A stretch of 15,583 nt of DNA from CAZTPJ01 sp964614515 (GTDB lineage: Bacteria; Planctomycetota; Phycisphaerae; Phycisphaerales; UBA1924): positions 1-15,583 of the forward strand of contig CAZTPJ010000082.1 in the NCBI GenBank assembly GCA_964614515.1. Direction: 5' to 3'. This document shows, piece after piece, positions 1 to 7,985 of this stretch. The notes under the pieces were generated by a model. It had not been told where the DNA came from. It ran no database searches and worked only from the letters and a program-made list of their open reading frames with translations. Made by a program: the position numbers and the translations under genes. Each line of letters opens with the position of its first letter. Positions within the stretch are counted from its first letter, which is position 1.

Positions 1-164
1 ACGGCCAGCGCAACGCGGTGTTCTATTTCACCAGCGCTGAGCCGTGCCTGGTGCCCAACGCCATGCTCCTCCCCGACGAGGGCGACAACCTCATCAAGGT
101 CACGGATGGAAAGTATGTCTACATCGTGGATGCCGCGCATGTGGACTGGATCAGAATCGGATAA
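1..164 (+). CDS. 3' end of an unidentified protein (partial)
   Basis: The frame beginning at base 3 is open from the window edge to a TAA at 162-164 and gives the last 53 residues of a protein whose start lies outside the window. The fragment is rich in valine, tyrosine and aspartate, includes the segments VFYFTSAEP and GKYVYIVDAAHVDWIRIG, and has no signal or membrane segment. I do not recognise the family. It is not the end of GroES, which would be the expected gene in front of groEL. It lies 45 nt upstream of groEL on the same strand, so read-through into groEL is possible; a weak 4-bp GCCC/GGGC hairpin (166-177) sits between them. Confidence 0.6.
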   Translation, partial: GQRNAVFYFTSAEPCLVPNAMLLPDEGDNLIKVTDGKYVYIVDAAHVDWIRIG

Positions 165-209
165 CGCCCTCGCGGGCTGAACACGAAACCGCAACGAAAG
201 GAAAGATTT

Positions 210-1844
<1,635 letters not shown>

Positions 1845-1868
1845 ATCCGTATCGCTGGGAATGAAGCT

Positions 1869-1896
1869 GGAACCCCCGGTGCGAACCGAGGGTTCC
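1869..1896 (+). terminator. Hairpin after groEL
   Basis: Inverted repeat GGAACCCCCGGT (1869-1880) / ACCGAGGGTTCC (1885-1896), 12 positions with one mismatch, closed by a GCGA (GNRA-type) tetraloop. It begins 24 nt after the groEL stop. There is no T run after it, so it may be an imperfect terminator or a 3'-end stabilising hairpin. Confidence 0.5.
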
Positions 1897-1913
1897 GGAT
1901 TGCCACGTAGCAC

Positions 1914-2894
1914 ATGACACCCCAACAGTTTGAACACCAAGTACTCCAGATCTGCGACCGAGTTCGCGCCGGTGACCGGGTCGAGTCGAGCTACTGGGAG
2001 TTGAAGCGCGAGTGGCCTGTTGACATACCAAAGGTCGCACGTCGAATCGCTGGTCACTGTAACGCTGCGCGCGGCGGGCTGGCGGCTTGGATTATTGGTA
2101 TTGATGATTGTGGAGCCGTGCATGGAACAAACGCACAGGAGTTTGCGAATTGGTGGCCACAGGTTCAGAGTGAATTTGAGGGCGAGGCTCCTGCGCTAAT
2201 TCATCATTGTGCGCCACGGGTTGACGATAAGACTGTCGTCGGTCTCCTTTTTGACAGTTCGACTGCGCCTTATGTGGTGCGCAATCCCCTTCGCGATACC
2301 AAGGGAGCGATCGCTAGAGAAGTGCCATGGCGCATCGGGACCGCAGTGCGGACGGCGACCCGGGAGGATCTCCTCCGTATATTGGTACCGATTCAATCTG
2401 TTCCGAGCTTGCGTGGCGTCGCGGGGCGGCTGAACATCGGACAGCAGGGCGAAGCATTGCGCGGCGAGTTCACGGGTATAGAGTGTTGGCAATGGTGGCT
2501 GAAACTCACCCTCTTTGCGACGATGGAAGGAACGGCCGCCGCCGTGATACCGTACGATCGCTGCCGCGTCGAACTACGAACACCCGGCGCAAGCGAGCCA
2601 TTTTGTAGAATGCGGTGCGTTGCGGATTATACGAAGAAGGGAAATGTTGATGCCTCAACAGCAGTGACGGCGACTTTGACTGAGTTCCGCATTCCAGGCT
2701 CTGGTGGTTTTGTGCTGACCTGTACCGGTGTTGCACCTGTAGGGCCGTCTCTCCGAAACTTGGTTTTGAATCTTCAAGTCTCTCTTGAGTCGATCGGCGC
2801 ACCATTTCCTGCAGTAGCCCAGTTGAGATTCTCGCCCGACGTTGGCAGGGATGAGGATCCTAAGTTTCCTACATGGACTATGGAAGAGTCGTAG
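1914..2894 (+). CDS. Schlafen/AlbA_2-type domain protein
   Basis: 326-aa cytosolic protein. Residues about 20-158 fit the Schlafen AlbA_2 pattern: ESSYWELK (Glu24, Glu29, Lys31), then CNAARGG (49-55) leading to the strand IIGIDDCGAVHG (60-71), and a final strand/helix PWRIGTAVRTATREDLLRIL (138-157). Family members are nucleic-acid-binding proteins, often called transcriptional regulators; the eukaryotic Schlafens use a similar Glu/Glu/Asp set to cleave tRNA. Glu24/Glu29 with Asp64 or Asp65 resemble that set, which is an inference. Residues about 165-326 form a second region, apparently beta-rich, that I do not recognise. The ATG at 1914 has no clear Shine-Dalgarno. Base composition is visibly lower in GC than groEL (one 60-nt line 52% against 65%), which suggests transfer or different selection. 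It has no obvious operon partner. Confidence 0.65.
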   Translation: MTPQQFEHQVLQICDRVRAGDRVESSYWELKREWPVDIPKVARRIAGHCNAARGGLAAWIIGIDDCGAVHGTNAQEFANWWPQVQSEFEGEAPALIHHCAPRVDDKTVVGLLFDSSTAPYVVRNPLRDTKGAIAREVPWRIGTAVRTATREDLLRILVPIQSVPSLRGVAGRLNIGQQGEALRGEFTGIECWQWWLKLTLFATMEGTAAAVIPYDRCRVELRTPGASEPFCRMRCVADYTKKGNVDASTAVTATLTEFRIPGSGGFVLTCTGVAPVGPSLRNLVLNLQVSLESIGAPFPAVAQLRFSPDVGRDEDPKFPTWTMEES

Positions 2895-2995
2895 CGCGTT
2901 CGTTCTGTGCCAGATGCCGGGGCCGCAGCGCAGCGTGGCCTCAAAGCGTATCGCATGTACCCGCCGCAAGTGCAGTGCCCGATTGCGCCGTGTGA

Positions 2996-3853
2996 TTACC
3001 GCTGCTTCGTATACACGGGCAACTGCGGCTTCCTCAGCACGCGATCAGGCGGCGCACGCCCGATTCGTGAAACGCTCAATCCGCGAAACGCGCGTGCAAG
3101 CTCTCTGGCACGCGCGGCCGGGAAGATCGGTAGCCAATTCCCACATGTTCCGATGGCGATCAAAGGTTCGCCACCAAGATCTTCGCCCGCCACCCAGGTA
3201 TGGATCTGCTTCTCTGAATAGTCAATCTCAGGGTACGACGTGCAGGTGACGTCGCGGAATCCGCAGACTGGACACTCCGCGCCGCTGATCGTCCACCCGC
3301 GTACAGCCACGGGTGCGAGGAATCGTGCGGGAACGCACTCGGTGTAGTGATTCCGTGTCCGCGGCGCTGGCGTGACAGGAATCCAGCGAAAGCGGCTACG
3401 CTCATCAGGCGTCAGTGCATCGATCAATCGCCGCGAACACATCACAGCCTTGAAGGCAACGGTGAAGAACTCCGGCCAGCAGAAGTCGCCGTGGCCCGGG
3501 CCTTTGGCGATAAGAGGCACATCCGTCCGCTCGCCGATGGGTTGACGGCAATGTTCACAGAATCCCCCGGTAAAGAGTTCGGGCTGGTCTGAGGCAACAT
3601 TGACGTATCCCTCCGCGCCGATCATCAACCAGTCCGGGTGTGCGTGCGCTGCATCGTCACCTTCCATCGGCTCGGGCGGATCGAAGGACATGATGGGTTC
3701 GCCATCGCCGAAGTACCCGATGCGTTCCATGATCGCGTCGACGGTTTCTTCCCATGTCCCGCCCGCCGCCTTGATCTTCGGTCGATCCGCAAGCCACGCG
3801 CGATAGCCGGACCTGGTGCGTTCCCATCGAACATGCCAGAATCTTCCCTCCAT
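2996..3853 (-). CDS. Uncharacterised cysteine-pair (zinc-ribbon-like) protein
   Basis: 285-aa protein without signal or membrane segments. Residues about 5-60 (HVRWERTRSGYRAWLADRP..., then GGTWEETVDAIMERIGYFGDGE) resemble the HicB-like strand/helix arrangement in which a substrate-like beta sheet is followed by a T-x-EE helix; this is a weak similarity. Two cysteine pairs follow: FCEHC (Cys99/Cys102) and CPVCG (Cys194/Cys197), with Cys125 and Cys204 nearby. They could make one zinc site, as in 'double CXXCG' proteins. The tail after about residue 262 is basic and probably unstructured. The ATG at 3853 is preceded by AGGG with an 8-nt spacer. The gene begins 9 nt after the stop of the 177-aa gene, so the two are probably co-transcribed. 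No function can be assigned. Confidence 0.6.
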   Translation of the reverse strand: MEGRFWHVRWERTRSGYRAWLADRPKIKAAGGTWEETVDAIMERIGYFGDGEPIMSFDPPEPMEGDDAAHAHPDWLMIGAEGYVNVASDQPELFTGGFCEHCRQPIGERTDVPLIAKGPGHGDFCWPEFFTVAFKAVMCSRRLIDALTPDERSRFRWIPVTPAPRTRNHYTECVPARFLAPVAVRGWTISGAECPVCGFRDVTCTSYPEIDYSEKQIHTWVAGEDLGGEPLIAIGTCGNWLPIFPAARARELARAFRGLSVSRIGRAPPDRVLRKPQLPVYTKQR

Positions 3854-3862
3854 CGGTGTACC

Positions 3863-4396
3863 CTATTTCCAGAACTGCCACCAACGTTTGTTCGGCCGAG
3901 GCACGGCGTCGCCCGTCTGCGATGTGAAGTTCGCATAGGCGTCGGCGACGGCCGACCAGTCGCCGCTGATCTCCCGTTCGTGCTGAGGGTCGTAGATGCG
4001 CATCGCGAACGTCGAACGCAGCGCGTCGCAGATCACGGCGATGGTCGCGAACGCTTCTCGCGCCGCGGCGCCGGTGTGCCAATACGGAAGCGTGATCGAG
4101 ACGTGATCGCGAAAAACCGTGACTTGAAGGCCGTGGATCACCTCCGGATCCTCGTTGAGTTCGATGTCGCGCCCCGCGCTGTCATGGGTTCCGAGATCGT
4201 TCGGGTCGGGAACGAGTCGCCGCATCTGGGGGGCGGCCGAAGTGATGGTCGACGCGATCGATTCCATCGTGCGTCGCGCCTCATCCGAGAGCGGCGCATC
4301 GACGCCGTCCTCGTCCACATCGCCGGTCAGCCGCGCCACGGCCTGCTGCCAAGACTCGCCCGTCCTCGGTGCAAAGGCAATGAGATCGTAACTCAT
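3863..4396 (-). CDS. Uncharacterised small cytosolic protein (MSYDLIAF...)
   Basis: 177-aa protein from the ATG at 4396. An open frame continues 38 codons further upstream, but MSYDLIAFAPRTG is a typical beginning for small bacterial proteins of this kind, and the upstream part is Arg/Gly-rich and unconvincing. Features: an acidic stretch (26-40), a helix (38-55), a beta-rich core with VTVFRDHVSITLPYW (92-106), a helix AREAFATIAVICDALR (112-127), then AMRIYDPQHEREI (131-143). The tail is KRWWQFWK, a tryptophan-rich ending. The motif order (strand, helix, then a Y-D-P-Q strand) recalls a widespread family of unknown function, some members of which sit near polymorphic toxins; this is a guess. 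No Shine-Dalgarno is seen, but a TATACT box lies just upstream. It is probably in one operon with the cysteine-pair gene 9 nt downstream. Confidence 0.65.
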   Translation of the reverse strand: MSYDLIAFAPRTGESWQQAVARLTGDVDEDGVDAPLSDEARRTMESIASTITSAAPQMRRLVPDPNDLGTHDSAGRDIELNEDPEVIHGLQVTVFRDHVSITLPYWHTGAAAREAFATIAVICDALRSTFAMRIYDPQHEREISGDWSAVADAYANFTSQTGDAVPRPNKRWWQFWK

Positions 4397-4402
4397 GCGA
4401 CG

Positions 4403-4408
4403 AGTATA
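4403..4408 (-). promoter_or_regulatory. Possible -10 box (TATACT) of a leaderless transcript
   Basis: TATACT on the minus strand ends 6 nt before the ATG at 4396. It matches five of six bases of the TATAAT consensus. A start at the usual distance would fall on or next to the ATG, which fits the missing Shine-Dalgarno. No -35 match is seen at the normal spacing. Confidence 0.3.
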
Positions 4409-4487
4409 ACTGGATGCGGGGTCGCGGGGTGACAGGGTCCAACGCCCGTTGGCACGACCACCGCGTTGGAGCGTCATCCGTCTGTCA

Positions 4488-5096
4488 TCACCGCCGTCTG
4501 CGGCATACACAGAGCATCGCCACCGCGCCGATCGCCCATGCGCCTGGCCCCGGGATGGACGTGATGCGGTAGCCGTAGGAGTCGCCGACGGGGCCGCTCA
4601 TGGTCCAGTCGAGTCCGCCGGGGAAGGGGCGACGGCCGCGCCAGCCCGTGGTTGAGCCGATGGTCGGGTATCGGTCATCGCCGATGCCGAGGAAGTATGG
4701 GTTATATTCGCCGAAGTGGTATGAGAGCCAGAATGACTCGGCCGGGGCGGTGATGCCGGTGAGGTCGAAGTCGTAGACGCCGCGCGTGTCGGGGGGGATG
4801 AGCATCGGGAGGGAGCGTTCGGCGATGAGGGCGCCGGGTTCGTTGCCGGCGTCGGAATACAGCCCTATCCAGATGGGCGCATCGTATGTTTGCGTGCCGC
4901 TGAGATTTCGCAGGTGGAGTTCGAGCGTTCGCAAGCGCAGGTCAGCCCCGGCCGCGAGACGGATGTGCTGGGCGAACTCGCTGTCCGGTGGCGGAACCCA
5001 GGTCACGGCGAACGGGTTGCCGGTGATGTTGTCATAGGTGATGTCGGCATGGGCGGCCGTGGCCAGCCCGACGGCGACACAAAGCGCAAGTCTCAT
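4488..5096 (-). CDS. Secreted protein with PEP-CTERM-like sorting tail
   Basis: 202-aa exported protein. The N-terminus (MRLALCVAVGLATAAHA) is a short signal peptide with likely cleavage after AHA at residue 17. The mature part is beta-rich, with segments such as LRLRTLELHLRNLSGTQ, PIWIGLYSDAGNEPG and GVYDFDLTGITAP, which suggests a jelly-roll-like fold. The C-terminus has the order IPGPGA (about 181-186), a hydrophobic segment (AIGAVAMLCVC), then RRRR. This is the layout of PEP-CTERM/exosortase sorting signals in its 'PGPGA' variant, common in Phycisphaerae. No exosortase gene is in the window. The ATG at 5096 is preceded by GGAG with an 8-nt spacer. The function is unknown; it is probably anchored at or released from the cell surface. 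Confidence 0.8.
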   Translation of the reverse strand: MRLALCVAVGLATAAHADITYDNITGNPFAVTWVPPPDSEFAQHIRLAAGADLRLRTLELHLRNLSGTQTYDAPIWIGLYSDAGNEPGALIAERSLPMLIPPDTRGVYDFDLTGITAPAESFWLSYHFGEYNPYFLGIGDDRYPTIGSTTGWRGRRPFPGGLDWTMSGPVGDSYGYRITSIPGPGAWAIGAVAMLCVCRRRR

Positions 5097-5125
5097 GGTC
5101 CTGTCTCCTGCCCGGGGCCTTGGTG

Positions 5126-5131
5126 ATTATG
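5126..5131 (-). promoter_or_regulatory. Possible -10 box (CATAAT) of the PEP-CTERM-like gene
   Basis: CATAAT on the minus strand lies in a short AT-rich patch (5123-5137) inside GC-rich DNA, 29 nt before the ATG at 5096. It matches five of six bases of the -10 consensus. No -35 element is seen at 16-18 nt. Confidence 0.25.
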
Positions 5132-5234
5132 ATATACGGCCGTGGCGGTTGGCCGGTTGCGGGCATGAATGGCCGCGGCTGAGTACGATCGTGGCGTGGT
5201 TGGTTTGGCGTCTATGACCCTCTGGAGTTCGCCC

Positions 5235-5690
5235 ATGTTGCCAAGGTTGCTGGCGGTTGCCGTGATGTGTATGTTGGCTGTCGCGTGCGAGCAGGCGCCG
5301 CAGGACACGGGGCCGTTGACGGCCGAGACACTGCCCGGAAACTGGGTGATCGATCCAGCCTCGGAGCCGAACGCGGCGTTCAACATCGCACTGAGCATGT
5401 CCGAGCGCGACGGTGAGTTTGCCGATGACGCGTCGTTGTCCATGCGTGCGCAGGAGATCATTCCGCACTTGCGACGGCAGTATCCATCATACGGCTTCGT
5501 GGCCGATGGAACGTGGATCGCCAGCACGGAGTCGATGCTCGTTGAGGGCACATGGACGATCGAGGGCGACGTCGTGAAGATGAAGTCGAGCAACGAGACG
5601 TACAACCGCGACCTGAAGATCGTCGGCCAGACGCTCGTGTCACACCCGAAGCATGCGCGGGGCAGGATCGTTCGCTTGATCCGGGGTTGA
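5235..5690 (+). CDS. Predicted lipoprotein of unknown function
   Basis: 151-aa protein. I chose the ATG at 5235 over earlier in-frame starts because GGAG lies 7 nt before it and because it gives a clean lipoprotein signal: MLPRLL, a hydrophobic core, then LAVAC with Cys18 as the lipidation site, followed by EQAPQDTGP. The mature domain begins with LTAETLPGNWVIDPASEPNA and later has DGTWIASTESMLVEGTWTIEGDVV. Such paired 'G-x-W' beta motifs occur in small lipocalin-like or extracellular beta-barrel domains that compare a 'threshold' and a 'test' strand. The fold call is an inference. It is divergent from the PEP-CTERM-like gene and has no operon partner. Confidence 0.75.
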   Translation: MLPRLLAVAVMCMLAVACEQAPQDTGPLTAETLPGNWVIDPASEPNAAFNIALSMSERDGEFADDASLSMRAQEIIPHLRRQYPSYGFVADGTWIASTESMLVEGTWTIEGDVVKMKSSNETYNRDLKIVGQTLVSHPKHARGRIVRLIRG

Positions 5691-5727
5691 TCACAGGTCA
5701 TGCGAGCCGGCAACCGTGAGATCGCCC

Positions 5728-5751
5728 GACTCATCGGCGCTGGGATGAGTC
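5728..5751. repeat. Palindrome downstream of the lipoprotein gene
   Basis: GACTCATC (5728-5735) / GATGAGTC (5744-5751), an 8-bp perfect stem with an 8-nt loop, 37 nt after the lipoprotein stop. No T run follows, so it is at best a weak terminator. Confidence 0.35.
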
Positions 5752-5775
5752 ATCGCACGTCGGACACGCAAGGGA

Positions 5776-5792
5776 GGCGGGCAAGACCCGCC
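5776..5792. repeat. Palindrome GGCGGG / CCCGCC
   Basis: GGCGGG (5776-5781), 5-nt loop CAAGA, CCCGCC (5787-5792). It is a short intergenic hairpin in the same gap as the 5728 palindrome. A further AACGG/CCGTT dyad follows near 5804-5819. These may end the lipoprotein transcript or be dispersed repeat copies. Confidence 0.3.
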
Positions 5793-5849
5793 CCACTGGA
5801 TCCAACGGATTGTGCCGTTGCCTTGCGTTGTGCGAACGGTGTCATGGCC

Positions 5850-5885
5850 GAGAACAAAAACACCGAGGGCAAGACACCCTCGGTG
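5850..5885 (-). terminator. Rho-independent terminator of the dockerin-like gene
   Basis: On the minus strand, CACCGAGGG / CCCTCGGTG form a perfect 9-bp stem (5877-5885 with 5861-5869) around a 7-nt loop, followed directly by TTTTTGTT (complement of 5853-5860). It lies 54 nt after the stop of the 280-aa gene and is the most convincing terminator in the window. Confidence 0.8.
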
Positions 5886-5938
5886 GCACACGCAACGTGC
5901 GGAACGAGCATCGAGCGCATATGCGCTTCAGGCTTCAA

Positions 5939-6781
5939 TCATGGGCAGCCCGCGTTGAACTCGTTGCCGAAGCACAGGAAGTCAAAGATGTCGCAGACGC
6001 CCACGCCGGTGCTCGTGTCGCAGTCGCAGGCGTAGGGGTCGTTGGCGCTGAAGCGGTTGCCGAAGCAGAGGAAGTCGAAGATGTCGAGCACGCCCACGCC
6101 CGTGGATGTGTCGCAATCGGCGTAGCAGCCGGCCGAGACGGGCGTGTAGGTGATCTGCATGCGCAGGGCGGTGGTGGGAGAAGCGCCGGTGAAGTTTCCA
6201 CCTTCGTAGGAGCGTGAGGATTCTCCACTGCCCGCAGCGCGTGAGACGAACAGCAATCCACCCTGTGGGTTGCGGGCACCATCGGTGCGGATCTCGACGA
6301 GCAGGTTGCCCTGTGTGGGATCGTACACGAAGGGCGTGCCGACGAAGCGCATGGCCCACGAGTTTGGATCGTGAACCAAGACCGTGGTTTCGAAGGCTGG
6401 ATCCGTGAAGAACAGCGTCATGGGCCCCGAGGGATTGTTGCCCGTACTCGGAACTTCGAGGCCCGTGGGGGCTGCGGCGCCGGGGACCTTATCCGAGTAC
6501 CCCATGTTGACTTCGATTTGCTGGATCCACGTCTGACCGATCGTCGAAGCTGAGACGGGCGAGAACGCGATCTCTTCGATCTGAATCGCGTCCAGGCCGC
6601 CCAGCAGAGGCGTGAACAAGCCGGCCGCGAAGACCTGATGGTGAACCGAGTTCAGGTTCCCGAAGGGGATGGAATTTCCCGTCACATGTGCCAGCGTCGG
6701 GAACACGACCTGCTGTCCCACGGCCGAACCCGCCAACGCCGCAACCACCATCGCTGATGCAACCAAACGATACCTCATCAT
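5939..6781 (-). CDS. Secreted protein with two dockerin-like (GC-type) repeats
   Basis: 280-aa exported protein. It has a signal peptide MMRYRLVASAMVVAALAGSAVGQ (cleavage near VGQ), then a beta-rich domain of about 190 residues with no recognised catalytic motif. At the C-terminus (219-280) are two near-identical repeats with a 31-residue period. Each has the order DCDTSTGVGV, [L/C]DIFDFLCFGN and a phenylalanine, with acidic positions like a calcium-binding dockerin loop and extra cysteines. Such tails are typical of Phycisphaerae surface proteins. Their binding partner is not established here. The ATG at 6781 (or 6778) follows GGGAGG. The gene has its own terminator and a structured leader, so it is probably monocistronic. 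Confidence 0.8.
   Translation of the reverse strand: MMRYRLVASAMVVAALAGSAVGQQVVFPTLAHVTGNSIPFGNLNSVHHQVFAAGLFTPLLGGLDAIQIEEIAFSPVSASTIGQTWIQQIEVNMGYSDKVPGAAAPTGLEVPSTGNNPSGPMTLFFTDPAFETTVLVHDPNSWAMRFVGTPFVYDPTQGNLLVEIRTDGARNPQGGLLFVSRAAGSGESSRSYEGGNFTGASPTTALRMQITYTPVSAGCYADCDTSTGVGVLDIFDFLCFGNRFSANDPYACDCDTSTGVGVCDIFDFLCFGNEFNAGCP
5942..6127 (-). repeat. Two dockerin-like repeat units within the secreted protein
   Basis: The last 62 codons hold two copies of a D-C-D-T-S-T-G motif followed by DIFDFLCFGN, spaced 93 nt. The copies share 21 of 23 residues and are also close at DNA level, which indicates recent duplication or strong constraint. Confidence 0.8.
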
Positions 6782-6808
6782 GACATCCTCCCTTGAGAAA
6801 TGCTCCTC

Positions 6809-6836
6809 GACTGCGCCTGCTTACGCAGTCAGGCGC
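6809..6836 (-). promoter_or_regulatory. Competing inverted repeats in the leader of the dockerin-like gene
   Basis: Two 7-bp dyads overlap: GACTGCG (6809-6815) with CGCAGTC (6824-6830), and GCGCCTG (6813-6819) with CAGGCGC (6830-6836). They share bases, so only one can form at a time. The block sits 28-55 nt before the ATG at 6781, outside the Shine-Dalgarno. It could be a leader switch, an operator dyad or chance. Confidence 0.35.
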
Positions 6837-7016
6837 GTTCCGGCGCAGGTGCCGAGAGACACCCAAGGATCCGCCGTACACGCAAGATACCAGATTCTCC
6901 CGGATCGTGTCGAGAAAAAGCAGGATGATGCGGGATTTTCACTGGTGGGCGTGCGCACTCGCGGCCGTCGTCGCGTTTCTGGACCCTCTGCGGCGACGGC
7001 CCTAACCTCTCGCCCC

Positions 7017-7985
7017 ATGTCGATTCTTGTGAACCAGAGTACCCGGGTGATCTGCCAGGGAATTACAGGCGCGTTCGGTGCTCAGCACACCCGCGGATGC
7101 CTGCACTATGGCACGCGGGTCGTCGGCGGCGTCACGCCCGGCAAGGGTGGCACGAAAGATGAGAACGGGCTGCCCATCTTCGACACCGTCGAGCGGGCCG
7201 TGCGTGAAACTGGGGCGGATGCGACCATGATCTTCGTCCCCCCTGCCTTCGCGGGCGACGCGGTCCTTGAGGCGGCCGACGCCGGGATTCGCGTGATCTG
7301 TTGCATCACCGAAGGTGTGCCGGTGCAGGACATGGTCCGCGTGCGGGCCGTGCTTGACGAGATGAACGTTCGGGGGCCGCGTCGCGTCACACTCATCGGG
7401 CCGAACTGTCCGGGCGTCATCACGCCTGGCCCAAAGACGGGCTCGGGGTCATCGGCGAGCGATCCGTATACGAACGCGGGGTGCAAGATCGGGATCATGC
7501 CCGGGTACATCCACACGCATGTGAGCGAATCGCAGCGGAAAATGGCCGTGGGCATCGTCTCGCGTTCGGGCACGCTGACATATGAGGCGGTGTGGCAGAC
7601 ATCGCGTCGCGGGCTTGGGCAATCGACATGCGTGGGGATCGGTGGGGATCCGGTGCGCGGGTTTGGATTCATCGAGTGTCTGGAGTTGTTCCAGCGCGAT
7701 CCGGACACGCACGCGATCCTGCTGATCGGTGAGATCGGCGGGAGTGATGAAGAGGCCGCGGCGGCGTACATCAAGGCCAATGTGACCAAGCCCGTCGCCG
7801 GCTTCATCGCGGGTCGCACAGCGCCGCCCGGCAAACGCATGGGCCACGCGGGCGCAATCATCTCCGGCGGCGAAGGCACGGCCGAGTCCAAGATTCAAGC
7901 CCTGGAGTCCGCAGGCGTCACCGTCGCCCAAAGCCCCGCCGACATGGGCGAAGCCGTGTGCAAAGCGATGGGTGTCAGCGGTTGA
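7017..7985 (+). CDS. sucD: Succinyl-CoA synthetase, alpha subunit
   Basis: Alpha subunit of succinate-CoA ligase, which makes ATP or GTP from succinyl-CoA in the TCA cycle with the beta subunit SucC. The 322-aa product begins at the ATG at 7017 (MSILVNQSTRVICQG); the longer open frame upstream reads through a leader and has no family similarity. Visible motifs are the Rossmann CoA site QGITGAFGAQH (14-24), GGVTPGKGG (37-45), IGPNCPGVITPG (127-138), GIVSRSGTLTYE (179-190), IGEIGG, and the phosphohistidine site GHAGAI with His277. Compared with E. coli SucD (about 290 aa) there are extra residues at about 139-154 and 167-176. sucC is not adjacent, which is less common. There is no strong Shine-Dalgarno. 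The stop codon directly abuts that of the convergent regulator. Confidence 0.95.
   Translation: MSILVNQSTRVICQGITGAFGAQHTRGCLHYGTRVVGGVTPGKGGTKDENGLPIFDTVERAVRETGADATMIFVPPAFAGDAVLEAADAGIRVICCITEGVPVQDMVRVRAVLDEMNVRGPRRVTLIGPNCPGVITPGPKTGSGSSASDPYTNAGCKIGIMPGYIHTHVSESQRKMAVGIVSRSGTLTYEAVWQTSRRGLGQSTCVGIGGDPVRGFGFIECLELFQRDPDTHAILLIGEIGGSDEEAAAAYIKANVTKPVAGFIAGRTAPPGKRMGHAGAIISGGEGTAESKIQALESAGVTVAQSPADMGEAVCKAMGVSG

Noticed and set aside
165..209. CIRCE heat-shock operator in front of groEL
   Set aside because: The expected TTAGCACTC-N9-GAGTGCTAA dyad is absent; only a 4-bp GCCC/GGGC stem is seen.
2842..3249. Plus-strand open frame of 135 codons
   Set aside because: It overlaps the end of the AlbA-type gene and is antisense to the cysteine-pair gene; its composition is low-complexity and no Shine-Dalgarno is present.
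6669..7016. 116-codon upstream extension of sucD
   Set aside because: It would overlap the divergent dockerin-like gene and has no family similarity. SucD similarity begins at MSILVNQ (7017).
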